DNA of 64,000 nt from Nymphalis io (taxonomy: Eukaryota > Arthropoda > Insecta > Lepidoptera > Nymphalidae). The notes below the pieces were generated by a model that saw only the letters and a program-made list of their open reading frames with translations, made no database searches and was not told the DNA's origin. Made by a program: the position numbers and the translations under genes. Position 1 is the first letter of the stretch. Each line of letters opens with the position of its first letter. Shown here piece by piece: positions 37,200-48,903 of the stretch. The DNA is taken from NCBI RefSeq assembly GCF_905147045.1, contig NC_065906.1, forward strand, positions 868,001-932,000. The letters run 5' to 3'.

Positions 37200-39005
37200 G
37201 GCGCCCGACATACTCGTACTCGCCGCGGCCGACGATTCGATTGATGCGTTCCTGAATGATTAGACGATGGTACACGAGATATCCTTACGTCATGTGCACT
37301 ATTTTTGAACGTGTCGTTAACGGGAATACTTTTCGTAGTTTAATTTCAAATGATGTATTTCGTAAACTGACGCCAGACATTCGATTGATTGTTATTGAAT
37401 TAATTAATTCATATTTTCGAAGTTTAAACGGGAATATGTTTTCAAAACGTGCTTCGAATCGATGACTTTTATATCGAGCTTAAATGACGCCTCATCTGTA
37501 GAAACGAGAAGTTTCATAAAAAATAGGGATATGACATAAGGTCTTCTCTAAGTGACATATTTCCGCACTTTACTTTTTATGAATTCTACTCTCATATTCC
37601 ACTTTGTATTGTATGAGAAAGGATTAGTTAGGCAATTAAATTAGTGTATTTAAAGAACATTCACATATTAAATAGAATAAATGTAATGCCTCCGATATAT
37701 CGACACCATTTACAAATCTAAATTGAAAACTTACAACTCATGCTAAATCAAATCGGAACATGTCTTATCGAATGTCTGGCGTCAGCTTAATACGAACCGC
37801 AGGACAACTAATGGTACCAAGTGTAGGGGAATGTTAGCTGGGGTATATATGTTCGTGAGATACGAATAACTGACATACGGGGTCATATATCACAAACTAG
37901 TTTTATTATTCAAATAAACAGTCATATAATAAGGTACAAAATATCATGATTATATATTTAATAGTCAATATTACTTATACAGCTATAGTTAAATACATAC
38001 ACATATGTATACACCAAGATAATTAGTAACGACTTATTTAAAATACTACAAATTAATTACATAAATAGGCAAAGACAAAACAGTTCTGAGCCTTTTTCGT
38101 CTCTGTTTATGTACCGATTGTTTTTTTTTTCTATGGGAGGTTTTGACGAGCCTTTGACGATCAATGAAAAAATGAAAAAAAAAAGTTGAACAAAATGCAA
38201 TATCATATATGTTTTCACATTTACAGTAATCACAGTAAAATTTCAATATCAATGTCGTTAATGTCCACCATTTGATGACGTCATAACCGTGAATTAATTC
38301 AATTACACGCACATGAGGAACTCAATTACGATTCGCGACAGTCTGGTAAAAAGTATTTAAATAAAGTTACTAATTAACATGGTTGATAAATAAATTTAAT
38401 TTTAAATGTAATAATTAAAAATACAATAATATATTCAAAAAAAAAAAAAACAAACAAATGTCATATATATTTAATTAAATAACGTTACGTTCCAAGTAAT
38501 TTCATATTTGAAATAAGCCATATACTAAGATTTTCGAAGTCCGATAACAATATTGATCGTACAAAAACCGTTAACCAATATTTTATTAGGTTTAATATAT
38601 AATTCCATCAATATGATTATAATTGTGTATTCTATGACCCTCACACTCCTGTGCCTTTAAAATGTTACAACACCCATCTCATCAGACTTAAGTCTCCCTA
38701 TTTTTGTACCGAGTTCCCAGACCTTATTAACAAATAGTGATGACGCCTTAATAACAAGTATTATATATATAAAAAAAAACAATTGTAAAAATATAAGTGA
38801 CCTGCTGTCAGTCTGAACACTCGGGTACAAAAGTGTCTAACTCGCACACTATAGCCTATTCCAACCACAAGAGAAGTAAACACAAATAAACAACTTTTAC
38901 AATGATATTAATTGAAGCGATATCATTGTTCGAGATCTTGAATATTTCAATATCCGCGAAGTTGTAATCGGAACTTTGAAAGTTAAATTTATGGGGTCGT
39001 AACTA
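37200..39005. other. AT-rich spacer after the kinesin gene, no gene seen
   Basis: Probable 3' UTR followed by intergenic DNA. No coding frame of note and no repeat shared with the window before the SINE-B at 39010. Confidence 0.5.
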
Positions 39006-39009
39006 GAAG

Positions 39010-39317
39010 AAAATGGCCCAGTGGTAAGAACGCGTGAATCTTAACCGATGATCATGGGTTCAAACTCGGGCAAGAACCACTGAATTTTCATGTGCTTAAT
39101 TTGTGATTATAATTCATCTCGTGCTTGACGGTGAAGGAAAACATCGTGTGGAAACCTGCATGTGTCTAATTTCACTGAAATTCTGCGGATTGGTGGAATA
39201 CACATTCCACCAATCCGCACGGGAACAGTGTGGTGGAACAAGCTCCAAAACTTCTCCTCAAAAAGGGAGAGGCCATAGCCCAGCAGTGGGACATTCACAG
39301 GCTTTTATTGTTACTGT
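39010..39317 (+). repeat. SINE-B copy, full length
   Basis: Direct copy (aatggcccagtggtaagaacg ... agcagtgggacattcacagg). The body contains a local inverted repeat, ggtggaatacacattccacc, at about 39192-39211. Confidence 0.87.
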
Positions 39318-40551
39318 ACTGTACTTAGTGGTCATAACTAGTGGAATAGCGTTGGTAAATAATAAATAAAGCTAAATTAATCATGAGCTGTTTGTAGTGC
39401 TTAATACAGCAGAAAAATTAGTAAATCACATGCAATTTGTATATCTACAATTTGTTTACCTTTACTCCATCTCCGATTGGAATAGGGTATAGAGGTGATG
39501 TGTAGTACAAAAGGGAGTCAGGACATTTTAAGAATAGTGGAAAGCTGTTATTGTACTACGCTCGTTTACTAAAAATTAACTTAACCGTGACCTGACAATG
39601 TTCAATTTTGTTTTACGATTTCATACGAACACATCTCGCCCAGATTATGCCAAATTGAATGATGATGGGTACTGATCCACGCTCTAGGATCGTTTACTTT
39701 ATTTCCCCGATTAACGGAACATCTGACGGCCTTCATTTGTTCATTATCTTTGATGTTATTCGTAATGTCCTGTCAGATTCAGCTTTAAAGTCGACCAGAT
39801 TTATTGCCTTTGAATGTGTGAAAAATCGCGTTTATTAATAGGATGGAAGTTATATATCATTGTTATTAGTACGAGTATGTTAGGTAGGTGTGTCGCGGCG
39901 CAAAGGGTGCCTTTTACTGATGAACATAGATGTGTCCAGCTTATAAGAAAACCACATTGAGCCTCTTGTCAGTGCTATCAGAGAATAGAAGATGTCGATC
40001 GTTTCCTTAAACTAAAATTTAATTTAGTCGTTAGGAGGTGATTACTAGAAGTTCAAAAAATTTAGTTTCAACAAAGAATAATTCAAGTTTTATTCTTAAA
40101 TTTAATTAAATATAGACTTGTGACAAATTGTGTAGGCTCGTGTGGTTTTTTGATAAACCCGGACATTTGACCAAGGGATGTCCTTAACTGATTTCTTCAT
40201 TTTTACTTCTAGATCATTCCGAATCCCTAACTATATAACTTGTCTCGTAAAGAGACTCAAAAAACTTCCGACTTTCAATAAAATATAAGATAAGTTATAA
40301 TTATCTTAAGTAGCTTGTTAGCTAGCTATTAATATATTTATATATCTCACAATGTACTTCACGTTAAGTTATTTTATATTGGTAGCCCTACCAGCTGAGC
40401 TACCAACAAACGTCATAATTTTGAGCTCCATAGAATATTTTTTTTACTATATGAAGAGCGTTCAAAACAGAAAAAACGCGTTATTTTTATAACTCATTTG
40501 CATGATTTCATATAAATGAGATATTGTTGTCAATTCTGCTGCACACAATTT

Positions 40552-40845
40552 TTAACTAAACGATTTGCTGACCTTTTTACCTTCAGATGGGGGAAAGCTA
40601 TACAGAATATTATTATATAAGTACATACTGTCAGATTTATGTTGTTCAGAAATTGTGTACAATAGAAGTTTCAACATGGATGACATCATATTAGTAGCCG
40701 GACCGAGATAGAAACCAAATAATACAGTAATACCAGACTGAAGTCCGGCCGCTGAGATGAGCAACGAATGCTTTCGTGACATCTGTCCGTCGGTTATGAC
40801 ATTTTGTAGTGTATGAACACTTAAAAAAAACAATTGACATAACAC
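40552..40845 (-). CDS. Unrecognised 97-codon ORF, doubtful gene
   Basis: Reverse-strand open frame in a patch less AT-rich than the surrounding 8 kb. The first ATG sits in poor context; an internal ATG about 23 codons later starts MSRKHSLLISAAGLQSG and gives about 75 residues, with one or two moderately hydrophobic segments (SGITVLFGFYLGPATN). I recognise no family. It could be a small single-exon gene, an exon of a larger gene or a gene relic. Confidence 0.3.
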   Translation of the reverse strand: MLCQLFFLSVHTLQNVITDGQMSRKHSLLISAAGLQSGITVLFGFYLGPATNMMSSMLKLLLYTISEQHKSDSMYLYNNILYSFPPSEGKKVSKSFS

Positions 40846-40859
40846 CGCATTGTGTATTG

Positions 40860-43800
40860 GAAAAAATATTGTTTTCTTATTTATTATAAACTAAATTAAC
40901 CAAAAAATTATAAGATTTATTGTAAGTTGTCATCATTATTATCGGCTTTACTTAATATGATTTTTAAAGGTTTAGTTAAACAATTTATAATATTAAATGT
41001 TTAGTTAAACAATGCCGTGTCTCTTTCTTTCGAATGTCAAATCGATAATGACAGAAAAGGAGAAATCAGTGTGTTAACTAAACGGTCGCCTAGCAACGTT
41101 TATAAATAATACCGATAGTTTTTAATTATATTATTCTTTAATTGCAATTAAACACAGCGGCCGGACATTAGCCGCAACTGTATTTTTTAGCATTTGCGAT
41201 ACTAAAATTCGAATGTTTTACTTTCGATTTGAATCGATAATGATAAATTATAGAAACTGTAAAACTATAAATTATTTTGTAATTTACTTGCCTTCGTAGT
41301 ATCGAAATGATTTTTTTCTGCTCGGTCTATTACTTAACGTATAACGATATCGTGAGCTCGAAACGAATCTCTAAATAATTATTGTGCATTTCTTATAATT
41401 TATTATTGCATCGAGAACTCGATTACGCGTTCAACAGTCAAGATTTAATTTAAAAAATATATTGGTCTCGTGAGAAGTGAGCCAACGATGAGGTGTGATC
41501 CAAATGACCACCATTTCAATATCAATGTATGTCGGTGATACCATAGATATTTTAAATTAGCAATTTATCATTTCACTGGTTCACTGGACATACATTCGAC
41601 AATATATGATACCTTAGCAAACCAAGACAACTATACTAGATAGGTTGATGAATTTAAAACTTATCAATTTTTATTTTAATATTTAAAATGTGAGATGGAA
41701 ACAAATATCGAGTTCGATGCTGTCTTGTATATTTCTCTTAAAAGACATTTATATTTAAGTTATATTTTGACACAGTTATTGTGTCGCACAATTACTGTGC
41801 CTCTTATTTAGGTTTCCATGGTTTTTTTTTGTATATTTTGTACATTTTTGCTTAAAACGATAGCTGTTTTATTAATTTGCATTCAATTGAGGACAAACCA
41901 TTTACTATGATTGGAAATATAATAATACCTGTGAATGGGTTATTATTTTAATAATAAGTAAAGCGCCCTATAGCAGAATATCTCTAGCGTCACTAGCTCC
42001 AAAATAAAATGTAATTCTCTAGATATAAAGAAACGTCAGAATTGTAATGACGGTAAATCTTTAGGCACGTTATAAATCATATAAACAGGTTATAAAACGT
42101 CAAATTATAATACAGATAATCTAACAGAAAATGATAGATAATGTTATTAAGTTTATTTAAAGTTTTGGAAACTAACATTACTTTTATTACTTTGTGTAGT
42201 TTAACCAGGGTTAATAGTACTAAAACTAACTATCGAAAAGAGAATTTTAAAATATGTAAGGTCTATAATATTGATATTTCATAGATAAAATTTAAATAAA
42301 TCATTATTTGTAAGGCAATATATTTATTGAAAATGTATTTACCCGAATCTCCCTGATTATAATGGTATATAGTCAGAAATAACTTTTCTAAAATATCCTT
42401 TTTTTTTTTATAAATACGTTAATGATGATCTCGAGAGAATTACTTTGGCGAATAGTGTTTAAAAAATATATATAATCAAAATTCGTAATTCGTACTTTGA
42501 TATAACGCGCCTAAAGAAAAATATAATTATAATATTAGTTGTAAGTTTAATTAAACATTTCTTACCTGTCATTAGACTCACTTCATATTTGTAAAATTTA
42601 GCAGATGTATTTATTTTAATGTAAAGATTTAAAATAGCATGAACTTTGTATATATTTTGTTTATTTCATAAATAAAAGTAAAAGTATGTATTTATATATT
42701 TTTATACTTAACAACATTATGTAAATATTGATATTTTACTGAAGAGTTGATTATATAGGCTTTGTGTAATTCATAATAAAAAAAAAACTTTAAAATGTTT
42801 TCAATAAAGAGTTTTTGTTCCATTTTTTAGAAATGTAATTTCTATCTTTTTTATTTCTATGTATTCGTTTTTGTATTGCTAGGCTCTATTTTTTTCAATA
42901 ACCAGCACAAACTTTTTATATTATTATATAACATCGGATAGCAAAAATAACAAATGAGTATTTATATAGTATATATTAGTTACGCGATTTCAATCAAACT
43001 ATAAATAACTTTGATATAAAAGGAAATAAAGATATCCTTTACTTCAATATTTTTTTTTTCAATTAAATAAATACTAACTTTGTATAAACCCACGACAATA
43101 AATCAGCTTGTGTTCTTAGTTTTAGTTTACAATAAGAAAGTAATCTTATTCAAGAGAAAATGTGAAACGAAACGAAGACAAAATAAAATTTGTAATATTG
43201 TCAACTTTATATTTTCAAATTAACAAAACTAATGATGAAACAAAAATATTTGCTATTTATGAAAATTAAAAAACTAATTCGATATAACAAGAGGTTTGGT
43301 TAATTACTAAAAATGTCATAATATGTATTTATGATTTAATTTTTTTTAATACTAAAATTACATTCGTATTTTAAAGTTTTTTTTTAAACCAGTATATGCT
43401 TTATAAAACAAGTCTATGATATCAATTGTACAGTGGCCTAGTGTTTGTAAGATTTTCACATTCTATCGAATTTAATAAATATAAGTATCAACTGTTACAG
43501 TTGAGAAAAATATGTGAGAGCTTTCTATAGTTCCGTAGCTTACTTTAAACTATTTGTCGTGAAAATACGGTGTGCAATATTTACTATGTATCATCGTTTG
43601 CAGCTTAGACAATTTGTTTAAATTGAGGCTTTGTTAATTAGCGCCATTTTTATAATAGACAAAATATTAATTTATAATGTATATTTAATTCAGTGATTTA
43701 TTTCGTTCAGTACAAATTTTCTACATCTTTTAAAAACTATTATTTTCAATTATAATTTTTTTTTTGTGTTTACAAAACAATATGTATTTGGACAAAAGAT

Positions 43801-44550
43801 TCATAGTTCCAAGCGAAAAATTGATTATCATTTTTTTATTTATTTTAGTTTAATTTTATGTGAAGTAATTTTAATTATTGGTGTATCCAGTAAACTAACG
43901 TATTATATTTATGGCTTTTTATATTGTATTGTCAGTTTTAACTACATATTAAATGTGTTCTGAAAATTATTAGTTGATTAGCAAATTTTATAAAATTAAT
44001 ATAGTAAATAAAAAAAGTTTAAAAGCTGGCAATCCTAACAGATAAAAAGAGGCCTTGTTTTATTATTAAAATGTGTGTTGTTTGAATAAAGTGGGACGTC
44101 TATATAAATATATGAACTTACTCTCCAATAAAAATATTTGTTGATGAAGATAAATACCTTACTTTACAGTAGAATCAAATAAATATTTATAACTTTAAAC
44201 AGAAAAACACTAGAATCATTAAAATAATTGTAAATAATGTTACTAAAATGGATTTATGAAATATATATTTTATTATTAAAGTATATTTGTAGTATCAATA
44301 TATTCCATGAGGCCTTTATTAATAGTCTAGAAGTATAATTTTGTATAAGGTAGATGCATTTATTGAGAGTAAGTCATTATATAGATTTAGTTAGTTGTTG
44401 CAAATGAAATTTTAATGTTTGATGGATATTTGAAATGTTAACCAGCATAATACGACAAAGTAATAATTTTGTTAAGAACAATAAATTGATGAATTTTTAA
44501 ATAAAAATGTTTTTCATTTTTTTCCTTTACTTTTCTGACTTTACTTATAT
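40860..44550. other. Very AT-rich spacer, nothing recognised
   Basis: Long A/T runs, many stops in all frames and several AATAAA motifs. No RNA gene or repeat from the families listed here was seen. Confidence 0.55.
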
Positions 44551-44554
44551 TGAA

Positions 44555-45085
44555 CTGCCTCGTTGTTCTAGTGGCTATATGGCAGATAACGAGGTCCTCG
44601 ATTCAAGCCCTAGGTTGGGCAGGTAAAATTTCTGAGTCAGAGCGTCACGGTAGAATGCGCAAGCGATGCCGTGGCGCTCCTCGTTAAGACGGAAAGGGTA
44701 CCGCTGCTTTTTTAGTGGGTATTCCGATGTTCGGGGCGGACTCGGCGCCTTGGACACCGGCCTACATACCCCTCCACTGTTCCCGTAGGGTAAAAGGCGT
44801 TACGCTTTTTTCCATCGATAAAAAAAAGGTAAAATTTCTGACTAAAAATTCTCAGTAACAGCCTAGAGTCTTGGAAGTGTTAACTCTCATAATTTGAAAA
44901 GCATGTAAAGCAGTTGGTTCTGCACCTGAACTCTTTTCAGTTGTGTTGGATTGCCGTCCAATCGGATTGTGGGTGTGAGGGAATATAGATAATTAATAAT
45001 AATGTAATTTACACTTGTTTGCGCACACACTTTAGTAGTTTAATATATCCTGTGAAATTTGTTGTGGCCGAAATGTTTCTCAATT
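44555..45085 (+). repeat. SINE-E copy split by element D
   Basis: tRNA-like head (cctcgttgttctagtggc) at 44557, then the D insertion, then the body from 44842 (aaaattctcagtaacagcc) to about 45080. It is more diverged than the copy at 10052. Confidence 0.78.
44636..44827 (+). mobile_element. Element D copy 2 with 14-bp duplication
   Basis: A ~192-bp copy ending in an A-run, flanked by ggtaaaatttctga at 44622-44635 and 44828-44841. Shares the cgttaagacggaaagggtac core with the copy at 28178. Confidence 0.88.
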
Positions 45086-45363
45086 AAATATATACATAAA
45101 TTGGCAATACTTGACAATAAATAATTAATTATATTATAGAAAAAGTATTTAATTTAAAATAATTTGTTGATTAAAAATAAGTTGATATCATAAATTAATA
45201 ACAATGTGGTTAAAAATATCTATTCATTATTATATTAATTTTTAATCACATATACTAGTCGTATCACACCCATTTGTTGACTGATATAGATACATTCTTA
45301 AATCAGAATCTTAAATATATTTTCGTGTATACATATATACAATAACTAGAACATCACAAAAGT

Positions 45364-46461
45364 TCATCTTAAAATATCATCCAAATCAAAATTAGCATAG
45401 CAAGAAAACTCATTAGCCAAGTTGTTCCGATGTTGAGGCTGAAATTTACATTGTTTTAACTTCAATAATTTTCCTACATGTTCTTTCATAATGGCTCCCG
45501 TACATACAATAATTTTATCTTTAGCTAAATGCTTTATCGTCTCCGCTGTCTTTGTGATGCACTCCTCAGACAGAAATGGTGGATCAGCCACCACTAGGTC
45601 GAAGGAATGCTTCAAGTCTGAAGGTAATTTCATTGGTTCATTGTAGTCATAGAAAATAAAATCTATTCCATGTACTTCAAAACGACGGTCATATTCCAGC
45701 AAATTAACTGCAAACAAAAGAAAAAAAAAAATTATATTCAAATAAAATTGTTTTTAAAAACATGAAGTATGAAGTACATATACCCCTTTTTTTTCTTATA
45801 GAATATGAAATTATTTTTACATATTTGTTGATTTCCATACTAGACATATAAATATAATTATATATATTTGACTATGTATTTAATTTAAAAAGAGAAGTTT
45901 CTTGCCGATTCTTTGTTGTGGAATCTATGTTTCAAACCAGTGCCAGCTTGATATTCAATAATATACTATAACAAATGCTGTATCGATTAGAGATGCTTAA
46001 AAAATCCTCTTTGGATAAATAATATTTGATTTTTGACCAACATAGATTTTTTACATACCTCTTGCTCTGTTTTCCAATTGCCTCTTGACTGGTACAAATA
46101 GTGTTGGGCAAGATATAAGAGCCACCTTCTCACCATCTTGTAAGCACTTATCTATAACCTTCACTAGAGCCTGTACTGTGCTTTCATTATACCAGAATTG
46201 ACTTAGTTGCTGGAAGAATAAAAAAGCTATAATTATTTAAAATTTTATCATAATAATCCTATAAAAAAATAGCTAAATGTTGATCATAAAACTTGCCCAG
46301 TTTTCTTCAAATATTATATTTTCGGTAAGCTGTTGTTTCGATTCTAACTTTTCAAGGATTTCTTGCCTTTTTTGTTGTTCTGCATAAAACTCTTGTAAGG
46401 CTGCGAATGTATCAGCGGACAGCGACGGTATATCGTCGTCTTCCATCGTAGCGCCGAACAA
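45364..46461 (-). CDS. EEF1AKMT1: eEF1A lysine N-methyltransferase 1
   Basis: Seven-beta-strand, AdoMet-dependent methyltransferase that methylates a lysine of elongation factor eEF1A in the cytosol (family knowledge). Exons on the minus strand: 46461-46297, 46209-46059, 45707-45364, with matching phases, about 220 codons. Visible signatures: N-terminal LSADTFAALQEFYAEQQKRQ, EENW/QLSQFWYNE across the first junction, FIFYDYNEPMKLP, the catalytic VVADPPFLSEECITKT (DPPF motif) and VCTGAIMKEH. The start may be the ATG at 46461 or, more like the family, the one at 46446 (MEDDDIPSLS). The first intron has a GC donor (TGG|gcaagt at 46296). Divergent from NAA80, with about 600 bp between start codons. 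Confidence 0.93.
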
Positions 46462-47058
46462 CTGGATTAAGCTAATAAATACCGGTAAAGACTTACTTCG
46501 TGGGAATTGGAAATAACTGAGCTGTTTTCAATATTTTTAGATTTTATTATAATTAAAGTTCTTATTATGAAATTAGCCTAATTATTACTATATTTGCGAT
46601 AAATAATGCAAGTCCTTGATGTTTAGAAAGGCATTTTTTAAATTTCCAAATGCAACATCTTGAAAGAATCGAACATACATAAGTATACAAGTATTGTACG
46701 TTTTAAAAGTGACAGTTAAAAATAGGTTAGTTCTGTTTTAGCAAGCATGGAAAACGATACACTGCAGCTTGGATTTCAAAACAAAAATATTACTATGATT
46801 GCTGAATTGTGACAAACCCACCTGGAGTTAAGTAGCAAATTATAGTAAGTATCAACTCGACAAGTGCTATTGTTATTTTTAATATTTTATTTATCAATTT
46901 ATGCAAATAAATTGAATATTATATAGAAAAAATGACATTTCATACTTTGACAGTGGCATTATGTTTTTATTTATAACTTTTTCTCTTGATGTGATGATAA
47001 CATTTATTCTGCCTAGAAGGATATTGCCAGTATATTATTAATTCCTTTCAGAATTATA
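46462..47058. promoter_or_regulatory. Divergent promoter region of EEF1AKMT1 and NAA80
   Basis: About 600 bp between the two start codons on opposite strands, so both genes probably initiate here. Bases 46845-47051 look like a 5' UTR intron of NAA80 (gtaagt donor, tttcag acceptor), with a 21-codon upstream ORF at 46747-46812. No clear TATA box was assigned. Confidence 0.55.
46747..46812 (+). other. Upstream ORF in the likely NAA80 leader
   Basis: ATG with a usable context (gcaagcATGG) followed by 21 codons (MENDTLQLGFQ...) and TGA, before the predicted donor at 46845. It could lower NAA80 translation. Inference only. Confidence 0.4.
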
Positions 47059-47649
47059 ATGGAACACAAAGGCCTACAAGTTTTACAACTTCATCGATAT
47101 CCACAGTATTTGAAACCATGTTGCAAATTGATCAATGCCGAGTGGCCACGCAGCGAAACAGCAAGAATGATCTCTCTTCAAGCATCCTGCGATCAATTAC
47201 CGACCAGCCTAATATTAATAAACGCCGACAAACTCATTTTAGGGCATTGTAAGCTTACTCCAATACCGACTATACCAAATAGTTGTTTTATTGAAACAGT
47301 AGTAATTAGTAAATCTATGCGTGGTCAAAAATTGGGTACGTTTTTAATGAAAGAAGTTGAAAAGTATTGTAAAAATGTGTTAAGATTGGAAATGGTTCAT
47401 TTATCTACAAAAGGTCAAGAGAATTTTTATGCTAAATTAGGTTACGAATTTTGCGCTCCAATTTCAATATATGGTAACAGTGTTGTTAGCAATAATAACG
47501 CAAAAGATAGTAACACGAAAAATGATGTAGTGCCAGCTAAAATAGGGATTAACATCACAGCCCCACCGCCCCCACCGATGCCAAAACCTGTTAATGTACA
47601 GAGTACTATTAAAACTAGTAAAACGTACATGTTCAAATATTTAAGTTAA
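47059..47649 (+). CDS. NAA80: N-alpha-acetyltransferase 80 (actin N-terminal acetyltransferase)
   Basis: GNAT-fold enzyme that acetylates the processed N-terminus of actin, using acetyl-CoA in the cytosol; the animal enzyme binds profilin-actin (family knowledge). Single coding exon of 196 codons. Seen: substrate-side segment LINAEWPRSETARM (about residues 23-36), beta-strand LILGHCKLTPIP, acetyl-CoA loop MRGQKLGTFLMKEVEK (about residues 94-109), the ENFYAKLGYEFCAP motif and a proline run APPPPPMPKP near residues 172-181 that fits the profilin-binding loop. The acetyl-CoA loop reads R-G-Q-K-L-G, with Lys where the family consensus has the first Gly. The AATAAA at 47648-47653 overlaps the stop codon. 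Confidence 0.9.
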   Translation: MEHKGLQVLQLHRYPQYLKPCCKLINAEWPRSETARMISLQASCDQLPTSLILINADKLILGHCKLTPIPTIPNSCFIETVVISKSMRGQKLGTFLMKEVEKYCKNVLRLEMVHLSTKGQENFYAKLGYEFCAPISIYGNSVVSNNNAKDSNTKNDVVPAKIGINITAPPPPPMPKPVNVQSTIKTSKTYMFKYLS

Positions 47650-47653
47650 TAAA
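47648..47653 (+). terminator. Poly(A) signal overlapping the NAA80 stop
   Basis: AATAAA shares its first two bases with the TAA stop at 47647-47649. If used, the 3' UTR would be only some 20-30 nt long. Further signals downstream may be used instead. Confidence 0.5.
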
Positions 47654-48902
47654 AATATGTAAGTTAATTAAATTTTATATTTTTTTATTGCAAAAAATGT
47701 TTTAATTTAATATTCTTTCTTTTTTTTTTAAGACAGATTATGAATCAAGTACCTATTGATGTTCTTTTGATGAAAACAATAAAATATATGAATAATCCAA
47801 AGATACTTTTTAAAAAACTTGTAAAAGATCACTTTTTATCAAATGCCTTATCATAAATAATTTTTTTTTAATTTTTGTATTTTTCTTTTTTTTTCTTTCG
47901 TTATCGTTTTTATTCAATATAGTATACATATATACATTATACACTTGTAATTTTATATGTATTGATAATATAATCTATGAATTGATATGGTATAATGTGT
48001 GTATATCATATTTACATTTATTTATTAGTTAATTTTAATTATAGATTAATGTTATTTTATTTATTATTACAACACCACCTACCTATGAGTTATTACTTAA
48101 ACCGTTGGTTGCCTGGAAGAGATCGCTATGTAGCGATAAGGTCGCCAAAATTGTATGCTACTTTTATTTATTCTGTTTCCATGTTTTATATATTTTTTCT
48201 CTTTGTGGTATACAGTAAAGTATAAAAAATAAAGTAAAGTAAATAATTTATTTACATCTTGACTGTTTCTGAAACGTTTAAAAAGGCAGACGATATTGAG
48301 GCCTTAACTTAACATTGCTTAAAAACATTTTTTATATGCCAAAGAGAAACTTCGAGATCTGAGATTATCTTCTGTTCTAGCTGCTACGTCTTACAAGTGC
48401 TACGGCTTATGGCAGACCGCGATGTGTTTATACTTTATAAGAAACGTTTATGTAAAAGAAAGTAAACAGTAGCTTTTTTCTGGCGTCCCAACAGTAGTTT
48501 GTTTGCCTTATTCTTTTAGCAAGATGCGTGACAATTAATTTTTCACATTTGAGAGTATGGAGCATGGAACTGAAATTAAGCTGTTAACACAAATGCTGCT
48601 AAAGTAATGTAGGTGTTATGCCAAATCATACAAATTTAGGAATTATTTGCTAGTAAAATTGTATGCGTTTAGTACCGTGGCTGTCTGACAAGAGAGTAAA
48701 GCCAACACGATACTTTCATACTAAGGTCTGGTTGTCAAACTTCTTTTAAGAAAGTTTTTAGATTGGGCTAATAATGGGGACAGATCTGCTCGATTTTGCA
48801 GACAATGCTGTAAACATACAAAGTAAGAATTTTATCAGTTGCTGGCATGCACGTGGCTGTCACGCCTCAATTAAAAACTTCAAATAAATATGACTAATTT
48901 AT
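47654..48902. other. Spacer between convergent NAA80 and Rrp5
   Basis: AT-rich, with an inverted family-G repeat at 48033-48240. The part from 48250 to 48880 is less AT-rich, but no frame or family was recognised. Confidence 0.5.
48033..48240 (-). repeat. Family-G repeat (copy 2)
   Basis: Inverted counterpart of 9767-9985 with long near-identical blocks such as aaccgttggttgcctgg and the self-complementary atcgctatgtagcgat, ending in A/T-rich terminal repeats (taaagtaaagtaaa). Confidence 0.8.
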
Positions 48903-48903
48903 T
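48898..48903 (-). terminator. Poly(A) signal at the Rrp5 stop
   Basis: AATAAA on the minus strand overlaps the last base of the TAA stop at 48903-48905. Position suggests a very short 3' UTR; not proven. Confidence 0.45.

Noticed and set aside
36872..37275. Ala-rich and Arg-rich open frames on both strands over the last kinesin exon
   Set aside because: Shadows of GC-rich DNA; only the frame in phase with the PX domain was kept, as a readthrough candidate.
40378..40408. tRNA-like A-box (tagctcagctggtaggg on the minus strand)
   Set aside because: No B-box or closing acceptor stem at the right distance; a relic at most.
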